From Triangularia verruculosa (taxonomy: Eukaryota; Ascomycota; Sordariomycetes; Sordariales; Podosporaceae): a stretch of 64,000 nucleotides of DNA. Shown here piece after piece: positions 34,134 through 45,273 of this stretch (its first letter is position 1; each line of letters begins with the position of its first letter). The notes beneath the pieces are model-generated. The model did no database searches, was not told the DNA's origin, and worked only from the letters and a program-made list of their open reading frames with translations. The stretch spans positions 124,001 to 188,000 of the forward strand of contig MU863947.1 of assembly GCA_033296885.1 (NCBI GenBank). The letters are read 5' to 3'. Position numbers and translations under genes: made by a program.

Positions 34134-36057
34134 ATGCGGTTGACGGCATCTATCCTCGCAACATGGCTGCAGCTGTCTGCCGTCCTGGCCAAGAAGCCCT
34201 GCGCTGGCAAGAAGCCCAACATTGTCTTCGTCCTGACGGATGACCAGGACCTGCACCTGCAGTCCATGGACTACGTTCCCCTGATCAAGAAGCACCTCAC
34301 CGACAAGGGCACTTCCTACAAGCGGCACTACTGCACTACATCGCAATGCTGCCCTTCAAGAGTCACGCTATGGACCGGCAAGCTCGCCCATAACACCAAT
34401 GTCACCGACGTGCTCCCCCCCTGGGGTAAGTTGATGTTCCTTATTGTTGAACTTGCCGAGGCGTCGCCATCTTGACCTTCAAGAAAAGGAAGCTAACAAG
34501 CAAGTAGGTGGTTATCCCAAGTTCGTTGACCAGGGTCTCAATGAGAACTGGCTGCCTGTGTGGCTACAGGAGGCCGGCTACGATACCTACTATACAGGCA
34601 AGCTCTTCAACTCCCATTCGGTAGACAACTACGACAAACCATTCCCTGCTGGCTGGACCGGGTCTGACTTCCTGCTCGACCCGTTCACGTATGCCTACAT
34701 GACCCCGTGGTACCAGCGCAACCGTGAACCCCCCGTTGCCCACGATGGCATCAATACGCAGACCCTTATCTCGGAAAAGGCACTTGGCTTCCTCGACGAC
34801 GCCATTTCCAATCGGGACAAGCCCTTCTTCATCGGCATCGCGCCCATCGCCCCGCATTCCAACATGTACATCGATGAGAACGATGTGCGCGCCTGGGGTC
34901 CTCCCATCCCCCTAGACAAGCATGCCCACCTCTTTCCCGACGCCCAAGTCCCCCGTACGCCCAACTTCAACCCAGACGTCGAGTCAGGCGGTAGCTGGGT
35001 GCGCGGCCTGCGAAAGCAGGATGACGACGTCGTCGAGTACAACGATCACTACTACCGCGAGCGCCTCCGCTCACTGCAGTCGGTCGACGAGCTGGTCGAC
35101 AACGTTATCAAGCGGCTCGAGGCGGCGAAACTGCTGGATAACACGTATATCATTTACACCAGTGATAACGGCTTCCACATCGGGCAGCACCGCATGCAGC
35201 CCGGAAAGATGTGCGGCTACGAGGAAGATATCAACGTGCCGCTGATCATCCGCGGACCCGGCGTGCCTGAGGGCGAGGTATCTGACGTCGTTACTGCCCA
35301 CGTCGATCTGGCCCCGACCATCATGCAGCTGGCTGGCATCCCGTTGCGCGACGATTTTGACGGCGCTGCCATCCCGCTGACAAAGCCCGAGCAGAAAAAG
35401 GCCGTGAACAAACGCCACGAGCACGTCACGGTCGAGTTCTGGGGCATGGCCTACATGGAGGGTGGCGTCGTGTTCCGCGGTGGTGAGACCGACGTCGTTC
35501 TTAACAACACTTACAAGTCGCTGCGCATCATCGACGTCAAGAAGAACGACTACAACTTCTACTATTCCATCTGGTGTAACAATGAGCACGAGCTGTACGA
35601 CATGAAGGTGAGATTCAGATGCCAACCTCCCCCACGCCCCGTTCCCCTCTTTACTATTCCTTTTGCCCGCCCCTCTTGGACAGATTGCTAAAATGTTCTC
35701 CAGACGGACCCCTACCAAATGACCAACCTTCTTCACCCCACCGCCAAACCTCCCAAGACCATCCTGGGCCGGCCCTTCGAGGCCGTGGTTGCGCGCCTCG
35801 ACGCGCTGCTTTTCGTCCTCAAGTCGTGCAAGCAGAAGACCTGCGTTGAGCCCTGGCGCGCGCTACACCCAGCGGGCAACGTCGACAACCTGAAGCACGC
35901 GCTCAACCAGCGCTTTGACGACTTCTACATCAAGCAGCAGAAGAAGGTCCGCTTTGAGCGTTGCGAGGCCGGACTCGTCATCGATGCCGAGGGCCCGCAG
36001 TTTGAGACGGATGGGCTGCTTTATCGGGATGGTTCTTCGTGGAGTGAGTGGACATAA
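34134..36057 (+). CDS. Secreted sulfatase (arylsulfatase-like)
   Basis: Exons 34134-34425, 34508-35607 and 35704-36057 fit in phase and give 581 residues. A signal peptide ('ILATWLQLSAVLA') precedes the sulfatase core. The Ca-binding 'NIVFVLTDDQDL' and the formylglycine motif C72-x-P-S-R ('CCPSRVTLWTGK') are present, so the enzyme belongs to the Cys-type class and needs conversion of C72 to formylglycine. 'TSDNGFHIGQHR' supplies later metal and substrate residues. It hydrolyses sulfate esters outside the cell, and fungal relatives act on aryl sulfates for sulfur supply. The length and C-terminal Trp/Arg-rich region are normal for the family. It looks intact. The substrate cannot be told from sequence. 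Confidence 0.95.
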
Positions 36058-37284
36058 AGATTTGGATCAACGAGGGAAGGGGAGAGAGTTTGGATAGGTA
36101 GGTAGCGAATTTACCTGTAGGGTGGAAATGCAAGGAGCGGATGGACTTGGGAATAGAAGAGGCCAAATAGATATCTAGGATCGCCGTGCTATCGTTTCCA
36201 CTTGTTACCAGTATCCATTCGCCGTCAAGACCGCTCATGTCATTATTCTGGTCAGTGAACGCGTTGCCACGCATGGCCGCATCCTTGTTTGTTCTCTACG
36301 GCGGTTTACGGCGATGAAGGACACAGTACTTGTGCACCAGTTTGCTCAGCTGGAAACTCAGTTCGGAAAAGTCTAAGATGCCGATTAGCTTGGTTGGAAC
36401 AATACATTAGGCGTATGTCTGGGAACCGTGAGACCCGGGTTCAATTCCCGGCGGGAGAGACCATCTTTCATTTTTTGGCAATTTTTGGAAAATTAATCGG
36501 TTTGCTGTGGGTCTGGTGGTGGAGGCTTTGCGCCCTTGAACCCCTGAGTGAGTGTGGTGTGCTTCAGCATTTTTTGGTGGCCTTGAACAGAGTCAATTTA
36601 TATGTTAAACTAAATTTTCATCATACTAGCTGTTCTGATGACATCTATTGACATATCTACTACCTATTGGAACAACGTGTCGCTTGGTCAATAGACGGGA
36701 GCAATAGATCAACGCTATGGTAGCTTTTACCTGGCGATGGGCCTACGTTGCAGACAAAAGTTGACATGCTGTTAGATTTTTTTGTGATAAAGCTGGAGTG
36801 AATGTACTGCATTGGCTGCTGTTGCCATCTTCGGTAGAGGGTCCGGTAGGAAACTCCTAGGGGGGCTCATTGGAAGAGATTTGACGTGGGACTCTATGGT
36901 TAACACGGGAGGCACATGCGTAGATAGGAGGCTTATTAGAAGGAGTGTCCCTGGAATTAGGTGCAAAGGTATCTCCCAGGGCTGAATAAAATATATGTGA
37001 GCAAGGACGGGAATATCACTGCCGTGAGTATGCTCGTATGTGAAAGAAACAAGAGATGGAAAAAGGATACAATCGTTACGACTTGTAAGGGGTTTGTGAC
37101 TTGGAGTAGTTAACGGTGAGTGTTGGATCAGGAGCTTCCCTTAGGAGCTTCCTGAGTCACTGGTCTTTTGAAGGACATGACAAAGTTGGCCTGAGCCTGA
37201 GGCTCAGTGGATGCCCCAGATTGTGAAATCTCACAACAACTACCTACTTGGGAAATCTACTTAAAGTAATGAATCTGAAGCAAT
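36058..37284. other. Intergenic region containing a tRNA-segment duplicate
   Basis: This is about 1.2 kb. It contains the partial tRNA-Asp segment listed separately. The rest shows no gene. Confidence 0.45.
36429..36590 (+). repeat. Truncated duplicate of the tRNA-Asp segment
   Basis: Positions 36429-36459 match the 3' third of the tRNA-Asp gene (GAGACCCGGGTTCAATTCCC onward) with no change, and the similarity continues through its 3' flank for about 120 nt. The 5' two-thirds of the tRNA are absent, so this copy cannot make a tRNA. It is not obviously RIP-altered, perhaps because it is too short. Confidence 0.85.
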
Positions 37285-37504
37285 TTAATCTCCGCAGGAG
37301 ATTTGAAGCAGTGATCCTGCCTGTCGTGAAAATAAGTCACGCTCCATGCAACAAACTAGGTACCTAGGCAGGCAGCATTGTCCACCAACGGCTGTATTCA
37401 GTGTATCACACCAGTCCCTTGTGACAGGGGCAAAAGACCCTGCGACCTGCGCGGCACCGAGTATCACCTGCATCGCGGTCAAAATCAGGATAACGCTACC
37501 GAAA
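37285..37504 (-). other. Possible terminal transmembrane exon, homologous to the last exon at 39744-39837
   Basis: After an intact CACAG acceptor and a TCTGAT branch-like site, the minus strand encodes 'FGSVILILTAMQVILGAAQV', nearly the same as the final exon of the membrane protein at 39744, in the same codon phase. It stays open to 37285. An in-phase GTACTG donor overlaps the last codons of the upstream kinase gene (intron 37505-37556, 52 nt). It could therefore be an alternative membrane-anchoring last exon of that kinase, or a remnant of a duplicated gene. Confidence 0.55.
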
Positions 37505-37549
37505 CTGTGTTATATCAGACGATATCAGCAAACAGTTGATTGTCTGGCA

Positions 37550-38485
37550 TCAGTACCCAAAAGCCCTAGAATAGTCCTCAAACGTATCCAGGCAGCTCTG
37601 CTCCTTCACGAACATCGGGATATATACGTCCATCCATTCACCCTCCACTCCAGCTGTATACATGGCTTTACAGAACTCCCAATAATCCGGGTACCACCCC
37701 GACTGCCGCCAGTCAATAATTGCCAGCACTTTAGGTGACTCGGCATTCTTCGAAACGATGATATTGGCTCGATGGAGGTCGCCATGTGTAAAGACAACTT
37801 CAGCATTGTCTGGCATTCCGCTTCGATAGGGATCTGGAATTTCCAAAACCTCTTTGCCTGGCCAGTGCCGTCGAGCTTGTGCTCTAATCTGCCATGACAT
37901 CCAGTCATGGAGTTTGGCAACAGATTTAAAAGGTCCTGCCGGCGGCCGACATTCGTTGGTGAATACAGTATCACCAAGAGGCTCACCATTGATATGACCA
38001 AGGAAAAACTCGCCTGGGGAGTGTCGTAGCTCTCGCAATTTAGCGATTATGGCAGAAAGTTGGTTGCATATATCGACCCGGGCGGTTGGATTGAGGTGAT
38101 CCCACTGCTCCGCAAGAGTGCAGCCTTGAACTAGCTCCATGTAGATGAAATTCTGACCGCCATCTCGGGTCCAGCCGTAGACCTCCGGAACAGGCACCTC
38201 GGGCACGACGCGACGAAGCGCCCAGAGACACTGTCCTTCGGCAGCAGTTATCTGGAGAGGGGGCCCAAACTTGACAATGAGGCCTAGTTCTTCGTAATAG
38301 ACTGGCGGGAACGCAAAGTTGCGGCGTTTCGTTCTTGGATCTTGTATCCAGCATCGCTGACGAACATCGGCAGGAGAAGGCAGTTGGGCATCGGGGCCAT
38401 TGCGGGAGAAGAAGGACGAGTCTAGAAAGGTTGCTAAGTCGGCCGGGGGGAGGTCTCGAGTTCCGATGCAGATTCCCGTAGACAT
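37550..38485 (-). CDS. APH-fold small-molecule/protein kinase-like protein
   Basis: Single-exon gene of 311 residues. The aminoglycoside-phosphotransferase (APH) fold is shown by the catalytic loop 'VVFTHGDLHRANIIV' (H-G-D-x-x-x-x-N) and the metal-binding 'AIIDWRQSGWYPDYWEFCK'. The N-lobe holds 'LIVKFGPPL' for the ATP-binding Lys and 'VPVPEVYGWTRDGGQNFIYMEL' as the hinge. Many fungal APH-like proteins have no known substrate, and resistance is not implied. The protein as listed ends at a TGA (37550), but a splice from GG at 37557 to 37504 would replace the last residue or so with a transmembrane segment and give 382 residues. It lies between two damaged copies of the tRNA-Asp segment. Confidence 0.87.
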   Translation of the reverse strand: MSTGICIGTRDLPPADLATFLDSSFFSRNGPDAQLPSPADVRQRCWIQDPRTKRRNFAFPPVYYEELGLIVKFGPPLQITAAEGQCLWALRRVVPEVPVPEVYGWTRDGGQNFIYMELVQGCTLAEQWDHLNPTARVDICNQLSAIIAKLRELRHSPGEFFLGHINGEPLGDTVFTNECRPPAGPFKSVAKLHDWMSWQIRAQARRHWPGKEVLEIPDPYRSGMPDNAEVVFTHGDLHRANIIVSKNAESPKVLAIIDWRQSGWYPDYWEFCKAMYTAGVEGEWMDVYIPMFVKEQSCLDTFEDYSRAFGY

Positions 38486-38949
38486 GATAGGTAATCCGAT
38501 GATGATTTGTGGGAATATCTACGGAAAGGAATGGAAAGCTAGCCCGAACTTCCCCCAAAAACCTGAGTGGTCCGAGCGGCTTTTGCCAAGCTTTGTAAAT
38601 CGACACACCTAACGTGTATTACAAGATTACCTAAGAACGAACTTACCAGAAGCAGTTGAATCAGATAATTCTGCAACCCCCTGGCAAGTGCGGGCATTAT
38701 GGCTAGGCTTGCCGCACACACCACAGCACCGAACCTTCGTACGGACCCCCACTGCACCACTACTATCCTGCTGCGTTTCTTACACTCCCTCCTCACCCAC
38801 AGCCTTCTGGTCCAGTAAATCATATGCATCCTATACAGCAAGTAATCCTCCGAGCTATACACGTGTTTTTTTAGCTTCTTTTTTTTTAGCCTTATAAGAA
38901 AAGCAGAAAAGAAGAGGGAAGCTTTAAAGACTATACTCGAATACCTTAG
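38486..38949. other. Intergenic region before the AT-rich island
   Basis: This is the kinase gene's upstream region. Base composition shifts to AT-rich from about 38860. No gene is recognised. Confidence 0.4.
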
Positions 38950-39560
38950 TAACGACACGTCTCACTTCGTGCACCTTAGTAAAAGGCTCACATAAATAGT
39001 TTAACGATTTATTTAATTATTAATATATATTGTCGGCGTTTTAAGGTGCTAACTAGCTGTAAGACGGGCAACGGAGGAAGCAAGCAGATTTTTATTTAAG
39101 CTATAATATAAGAAGTAAATAAATATTTTAATTCTTACTAAAATAAGTGTTTTTATAAATAAGTTGGCGTAAGGTAATACTAGTACTTCTTTTTAATAAG
39201 GGCAGTAAACACTATAATTAAAAACAAAACTAAAGTCCGTTTACGAGACATTTTTATATATATTTAACCGAGTTTAATAAGTGCTATTATTAATAATAGG
39301 AAGTAAACTATAATAAGTGCCAATACTTATAAATCTTCCGTAGTATAGTAGTTAGTATATAAGTTTATTATCCTTTTAGACTTAACGCTTGAGACCCGGG
39401 TTTAATTTCTGGCGGGAGAGACTATCTTTTATTTTTGGTAGTTTTTAGAAAATTAATAGATTTACTGTAGGTCTAGTAGTGGAGACTTTGAGCCCCTAAA
39501 CCCCTAAGTGTGCTGTACTTGAATTATTGTTAGCTGGCCTTACACTGAGTTCCGCTAAGC
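38950..39560. repeat. AT-rich RIP-altered relic
   Basis: Composition here is far more A+T-rich than in the flanks, with long TTTAATTATTAATATATATT-like stretches and a shortage of CpA and TpG. Its right part aligns to the tRNA-Asp segment at 32.37-32.60 kb with differences that are almost all C-to-T or G-to-A. That is what repeat-induced point mutation does in ascomycetes. The left 330 nt (to 39310) is equally AT-rich, with no identified parent in this window, so it probably comes from another repeat. Confidence 0.75.
39334..39420 (+). pseudogene. RIP-altered tRNA-Asp pseudogene
   Basis: The full-length tRNA-Asp segment is recognisable (TCTTCCGTAGTATAG at the start, GGCGGGAGAG at the end). 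The D-loop GGTC is AGTT, the anticodon region TTGTCA is TTATTA, and the T-arm has CAATT changed to TAATT and CCC to TCT. The anticodon is lost and stems are broken, so it is not functional. Confidence 0.85.
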
Positions 39561-39743
39561 TTCATCTACCTTTGTTTTGTCTATGTTTGAATCTTGAATT
39601 TGAAGTTAAAGTTGTTATAATATTCAATATCTAGTGATTGGGGATATCTTTTTTCCACCTCCTGTTTCCAGTCCTGGTCCGTACAATTAGTCCGACTCGA
39701 CCGTGAATCCAGCAGAAACAAAAACTTGGAGTTCGTTAAATAA
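39561..39743. other. Short 3' flank of the membrane-protein gene
   Basis: This is normal-composition sequence between the AT-rich island and the last exon of the gene that ends at 39744. Nothing is recognised. Confidence 0.3.
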
Positions 39744-41083
39744 TTAGTCTCCTGCAACAGGGGCAAAGGACCCTGCTACTTGCGCAGCCCCGAGTATGAC
39801 TTGAACGACGGTCAAGATCAGGATGATGCTACCGAATCTGGGTCATAGTAAACAGTTTATATTAGCAAATAGCCTCGTCTATCCAAAGTAAGGTAAAAGC
39901 ACACTTACAAGAAGGTCCAATACTGCAGCGTGTCCCTCCGATCCCTAAAGATGACCCAAAAGCTCCATGGTTTAGACCCTTCCAGATGAGCATCTAGCGC
40001 CAAGATGCGAGGCCAAAGGGATTTGAACTCTGTCTGGTCCCATTCCGACTGCCACTCTGCTGCGTGCCCTCCTTCTAGCAATGTCTCCAGCCGGGGATCG
40101 TACTGTCCAGCGCGGTTAGTCCGGTTTTGTCGTCTTTTTAGAGCTTCGAGGGTGGTTTTTCGTAATTGATGGGAGCTACAGTCTAGGCACCAACACCAGT
40201 AACGAAGACCAAGAGCCCATCGTCCGATGGTGCGGTGGAGATAAGAGGCTTTGACGGGGTTGAAGAGGACGGCATACGAGGCTTCAATTTCGTCGACGAG
40301 TTCGGCTGAGATGATGCCCGTGTTGATGAGAGCGTTGTTGTTGCCGCCTTGCAGGGCACAAGGTAAGGCGAAGAGTTCGAGAGTGTGTCGTTCCCCTGCG
40401 TGGCGGGTGAGGAGGAGGTGGCGGGAGATGTTGTTTGTCCAGGTGAATTTGACTCCGCCGAGGGTGGAAAGCTTGACGGCGTTGAGGCGTTTAGGGGTGA
40501 TTGAGAGGGATTCTTGCATGCCGAAGTAGGCGTGCAGATGGTGGGAGGTTTCCGGTCGAGGTGTGGTGTCGGCTAGTGAGAGGCTGCTGTTGGAGAGTGT
40601 GACTTCTTGGGGATTTGGCAAGAGGCCGCTTTTGGCTACGAGATCGGGAAGATGGTTGCAAAGAGTAGTGTCTTCAGAGTAGTGCGTCTTCTGCCGAACG
40701 CAGTAGGCTTCAAGGATGCAACGCTGATCGTTGCGGGCTGGAGTGGTGTATGGTTCCATCAGTAACCAGACTCCAAGGATGATGAGGACGATATCCTTCA
40801 CGGCTGTAGCCCTGGACGGCGAGTTTGGTAAAGTATCGTCGAAGAAATAGTGTCCCGATACCGCGATCAAGCCATTGATATATTCCTGGACTGATGGGTA
40901 CGGCGCGTTACCGAAAGCTGTCACTACTTCGATGACAAAGCGAATATAATCATCTTTCATCCCGCGTCCTGGCCATGAAGCCTCGATGTAATCCAGATAC
41001 GGACTGCAGGTTGTGCCATCGACATCCTGGCACCCTAATACGTCCAAGAGGCTGGTTCGTAGCGCTGGGTTTGGACAGTTCAT
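39744..41083 (-). CDS. Fungal protein with C-terminal transmembrane anchor, function unknown
   Basis: Exons 41083-39909 and 39837-39744 (71-nt intron, phase TT|A) give 422 residues. A soluble part of about 390 residues, helical and rich in Leu, Cys and Trp, contains a short hydrophobic stretch near residue 95 ('KDIVLIILGVWLLM'). It ends in 'RRDTLQYWTFLF', followed by a single membrane helix ('SIILILTVVQVILGAAQVAG') and a very short tail. The 'RDTLQYW' plus terminal-helix arrangement is common in fungal proteins of unknown role, many encoded near HET or NLR-type genes. The last exon is duplicated at 37.4 kb. It is divergent from the FHA-kinase gene, with 481 nt between start codons. I know no activity for it. 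Confidence 0.8.
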
Positions 41084-41564
41084 CGTCGCCTCATCAATGG
41101 CTGAGGCTGTTGAAACTTTGATGCTATGTCAAGCTGTAAACAAGAGCAGGAGATTGCTACTTACAATTGACACTTGAGAAGACAGTTATCCGACGGCGAA
41201 GTATTACCGTCAAGTGCTGCTACAAGAACAGATGGTGGGCCTTTGAAGAACATCGCAATCTCTTCGGTTTTACTCTGCTCAGGTGTCCTAACGCAACGAG
41301 TTCTTGCTGCGCCACGGAGCTGAGTCTTTTCAGCCGCACAAACTTGTACTTTTAGGCAGCAATCAAATCTTGGCACATCCGACATGCCCCTCACTCAACA
41401 TAGGTGTTCAGTCTGACATCCCAACTATGCAAAAGGGAAAGTCGACCGATTCTATGAGAAATATTTGTGCGCTTCTTGAGATATTTGTAACATAGCACCA
41501 CATTTCCGGCCATTTGCTTACTACCTGCCCGGTACTTTACACTCTCTTCGCTGCCTTCGTCACG
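41084..41564. other. Divergent promoter region
   Basis: This is shared upstream DNA of the TM-anchored protein (-) and the FHA-pseudokinase (+). No other gene is recognised. Confidence 0.45.
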
Positions 41565-44500
41565 ATGCCACGCTTCTCTGGGCTCATAGGAAATGCGGGG
41601 TTCGACCGTTCCCATGACTCCAAGTCCCCAGATCCATCGATGAAGACAGCACCGCTCTGGGGTATCCTTATGCGTGTTGATACAGAAGAGCTTTTCTACT
41701 TGCAGACTGCTTACGATAAGGGTGGAAAGACTACGCGCGACAGGGGCTTCTGGGCGGGAACTGACCCAGAATGCGGTATGATTTATCCCTGCTGCTCTTT
41801 GCTCCTTTCAAATACTGAAGTGCCAACGTTTATGATCCGCAGACATTACTATAGAAGGAGAACGTCTCGCTGCTAGGCACTTCATGATTTACCGGATTAG
41901 AGGTAGATATCATGACGAAGAGGAGTCCGAGACTAAAGTCGTCCTCCTGAACTTGTCTACTAACGGCACCTTTCTGAACGGAAGTCTGGTTGAATCAAAT
42001 ACCAAAAGCATCCTCCGAGACAGGGATATAATTCAGTCTCTACTGGTTTCGAATTTCTCTTCCAGGAAGTGAGCGATGTTTTTCAACCCCCTTTTGATGA
42101 CAAATATTCACTGGAGGAGCGTCTACATCATAACTCTGCGGGAGTAGATATCTATTCGTGTCGAAACAGGGTTAGTGGTCAACTCTTCGCGGCGAAGACT
42201 GTGCTCCCTACCAGGTATCACGACTTCGTGCGTGATGATATTTTGATGGGCGTTCAACACCCCAGCATCATCGAATTAATGGAAATATTTCAAGACACCT
42301 CTTCTACGACCTACGTCTTGGAGCTAGCACCCGAAGGCGAGTTCTTCGACCTGATCGTACGCAAAGAAAAGCTCTCCGAGCAGGAGTCACGTCATGTATT
42401 TCAACAATTGTTTGCGGCTGTGAGTTATCTTGTAAGTATAATGATGGGGAACTCTTTTCGTTCAGGAGGGGAGCTCACGACGGCTTTGCCTTAGCACCAA
42501 CGAAACATTGTTCATCGTGATATCAAACCTGAAAGCATCCTTGTTTTCAACAAGAACCTCCACGTCAAACTCGGAGGATTTGGCCTGGCCACGCATTTAC
42601 CGAGTCACCAATATCTGACAGACCTTTGCGGAACACCTAGCTATGTTGCGCCTGAAATCTTGGCCGAGAGCCCCAGCAGACAATACGGAAAGGCGGTGGA
42701 CATTTGGTCGCTGGGGGTGGTCCTGTATATTTGCCTCTGCGGCTTCCCACCCTTCTCTGATGAACACACTGGTGGCGACTTTCCATACAAGTTGAACGAA
42801 CAGATTCAACAAGGCCGTTTCGGCTACCCATCGTCGTATTGGGACTCAATCGGTGCCCCCGCCTGTAAGTTACAACTCTTTCCTTCCGAACACTATATAT
42901 TTTAAGCTCGGCACTCACAGTCTTAGTGGATCTGATTGACTCTATGTTGGAGGTCATGCCCACGGACCGGTTCTCGATCGAGCAATGCTTGTCACATCCA
43001 TGGCTTACCAACTCCAGTCGGGCATCACCACCTCCTAGTCGGCCGCAAACTCCTACTGTATCTGACCAATTCTCGCTACAGCGCCACCACAACCAATCCC
43101 AGAAAACGGAGGCCCAGGTTGGAGATGTGATGAACAGCGACAACGAAGACACCAAAAAGCCAGCAGCTTCCAAGGCGGCAGACACCATGAGTTATGCCCG
43201 ACAGCCTATGAAAGTTGAAGGGAAGACTCCGACCTTGGACGCCTACAAAGGTGACATGAAAAGGGAAGCGGACTCGACCCTTGCTGAAATGGTTGAACAC
43301 CTTAGTCTGCAACAACTGCCGGTGGCGCTAAGCGAAGATTTCGAGCTACATTATAAGGATCCTGGAAATCGGTGCTGGACGTGTACACCACCGGAGACTA
43401 TTGGCGACAACCCTGCAGAAATACCACTGATGGTGGATGAAGTCCCCGTTGTCATTCCAGTGCGGTTTCATTATCCACTTTTACCCCTGAGGTCACAACC
43501 TCCGGATCCGCACCCTACGCTCATCTCGCCGATCAAGCCGCTGTCCGACGACACCATCGGCAAGATTCTGAGCGTATTCCAAGATGCCATCGGCTTTTAT
43601 CTCCTCATCAACGATCAACTGCAAGTGATTGTGTCGGATGAATTTGACTACGAGGAAGAGCTGCACAAGCATCCTGCGTTTTTCGGGGGACTCAAGGTCA
43701 GCTTCATCCGAAAATCTCTCTACCCAACTGCCGATAGATCAGGGCCGACATCAACACACAGAATGGAAGGCTCTTCAACGGCCACAACAGACCAACAGAT
43801 GCCAACAACCGCCCAATCTGTCAATACTAATGCGGCAGCCCTGCCAGCAACGTTATGGTTCAGAGTTTATCTTGGAAGCACAATACAAGTTTCTTCTTCT
43901 GATAGCAAATCGAAAGAAAGAATTCAAGGAAGAATAGGAGTTCTTGTGGCTCCGAAGTCAGATCCAAGGAAAAGGTACATAACCGTATCAACACATACGC
44001 TCGCCATGGCGGCGGCTACCTCCAAAACGGCCAAAACAGAACCTGATTGGACATCCAACATCCAGATTACTTCGGTAAGAAAGGGGTGGCTGGTAAGAAA
44101 ATTCAGTGCTTGATATCCCTTGAGAAAATCTGGCTTACCATAAAGTCTTTAGCTGGGAAAAGTAGACAAGGTCTTTGACCCCTCACCGCAAGAGACTTTC
44201 CCCTTCGGCTTTTCCCATGATGTCAGCTTTGTTGACGTTACAAAGTGGAGGGGAGCCGTTCAAACTCGTTTGCTATCCCAATCGCTGTCCTTCCAGTGGC
44301 TTTCACTGCATGAGTGGACAGCCATCAAGTACAATTCCAGTAAACTTGCTCTTTTAGACGACGACTTGATAGAGGATGAAGCCAAAAGCATTGGAGTGAT
44401 TGACAGCCGTTACCAGGTACGTGTTATTACGTTTTCTTAAGTCTGCGCTTTTACTTACCTAACATACCGCTGCAGATGGTCGGCCAGGGCATCTTCCGCG

Positions 44501-44874
44501 TCCAGCAACAGAGCAGACCGCGCAGATCCTTCAGATCCATGCTATCCAGGGCACCAGCAGACCCCAGAGATGATCCAGCCATCTGGACAAGCCTCGTTGC
44601 CAGATCGATACTGTACCGGGTACGCCAGCCCAGCAACTTCAAGGGACTTGGTCAAAGTGGCACCCCAGTTTGCGTGGTAGAAAACCTGCCCAACACTGCA
44701 GGGAAGATATCCAAGGTGGCAGGGTTCTCATCTTTTGTTCAAATGTCCTCTGACAACCAGAGGTTCGACTTAGAAGGCGAATTGCTCTACAAGAGGTTGG
44801 AGGAGGGAAGGGTGGCGTTTTATGGGGCTTTCCAGGTTCCGGCGGAGTTGAGGGGTGGATATCGAATTGTATAG
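41565..44874 (+). CDS. FHA-pseudokinase fused to a fungal C-terminal region; one frameshift
   Basis: Exons 41565-41775, 41843-42431, 42495-42864, 42927-44092, 44153-44416 and 44476-44874 fit splice phases apart from one shift inside exon 2. Nominal length is about 999 residues. An FHA domain comes first ('NLSTNGTFLNGSL'), then a CAMK/Rad53-like kinase domain: Lys in 'FAAKTV', 'HQRNIVHRDIKPESIL', 'GTPSYVAPEIL', 'DIWSLGVVLYICLCG'. The glycine-rich loop is degenerate ('LHHNSAGVD') and the DFG Asp is Gly ('KLGGFGLA'), which predicts a pseudokinase. The remaining 500 residues are fungal-type sequence of unknown role ending in 'FYGAFQVPAELRGGYRIV'. Near 42037 one base is missing: DIIQ is followed out of frame by 'STGFEFLFQEV'. 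It may be a pseudogene, or the base may be a sequencing error. Confidence 0.75.
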
Positions 44875-45273
44875 AGTGACTTTGTGGTTGGTTAGGTAGG
44901 TAGGTATATATACTGAGTTAATGTGTCACTAAGGAGGGTTGGAAACCTGGTGGGATTAAATGTGACAAGTACCTAGATTGCTGCAGGCAGTTGTTCAAAT
45001 TTCGCTTAATATATGCACTTTCGAGACCACCGAAGGGATGATAACCTAGCTAATTCTCAATGAGGCTTTCTCAGGGTGCACCCCCCCTTTCCCCTTTGCT
45101 CAGGGTACAATCCCTCCCATATAGGGTCAGGGCTATAAGTAAGTAGGTAGGTACCTAGTAGGTAGGTAGTTTCTTCAAGCTCGGTGACACGTGGCCCAAA
45201 ATGAAATCGTTGGTCTGTCATGTGGTGTACGAGATACATAAGTGTTACAATCCCACTCCACGCAACTATCCAT
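44875..45273. other. Convergent intergenic region with ACCT/AGGT motifs
   Basis: This contains (AGGT)n-like tracts at about 44893-44907 and 45139-45170 (GTAGGTAGGTACCTAGTAGG). No gene is recognised. Confidence 0.5.

Noticed and set aside
37550..38485. Reading the APH-fold gene as an antibiotic-resistance gene
   Set aside because: Fungal APH-like proteins are numerous and mostly of unknown substrate; the motifs show the fold, not resistance.
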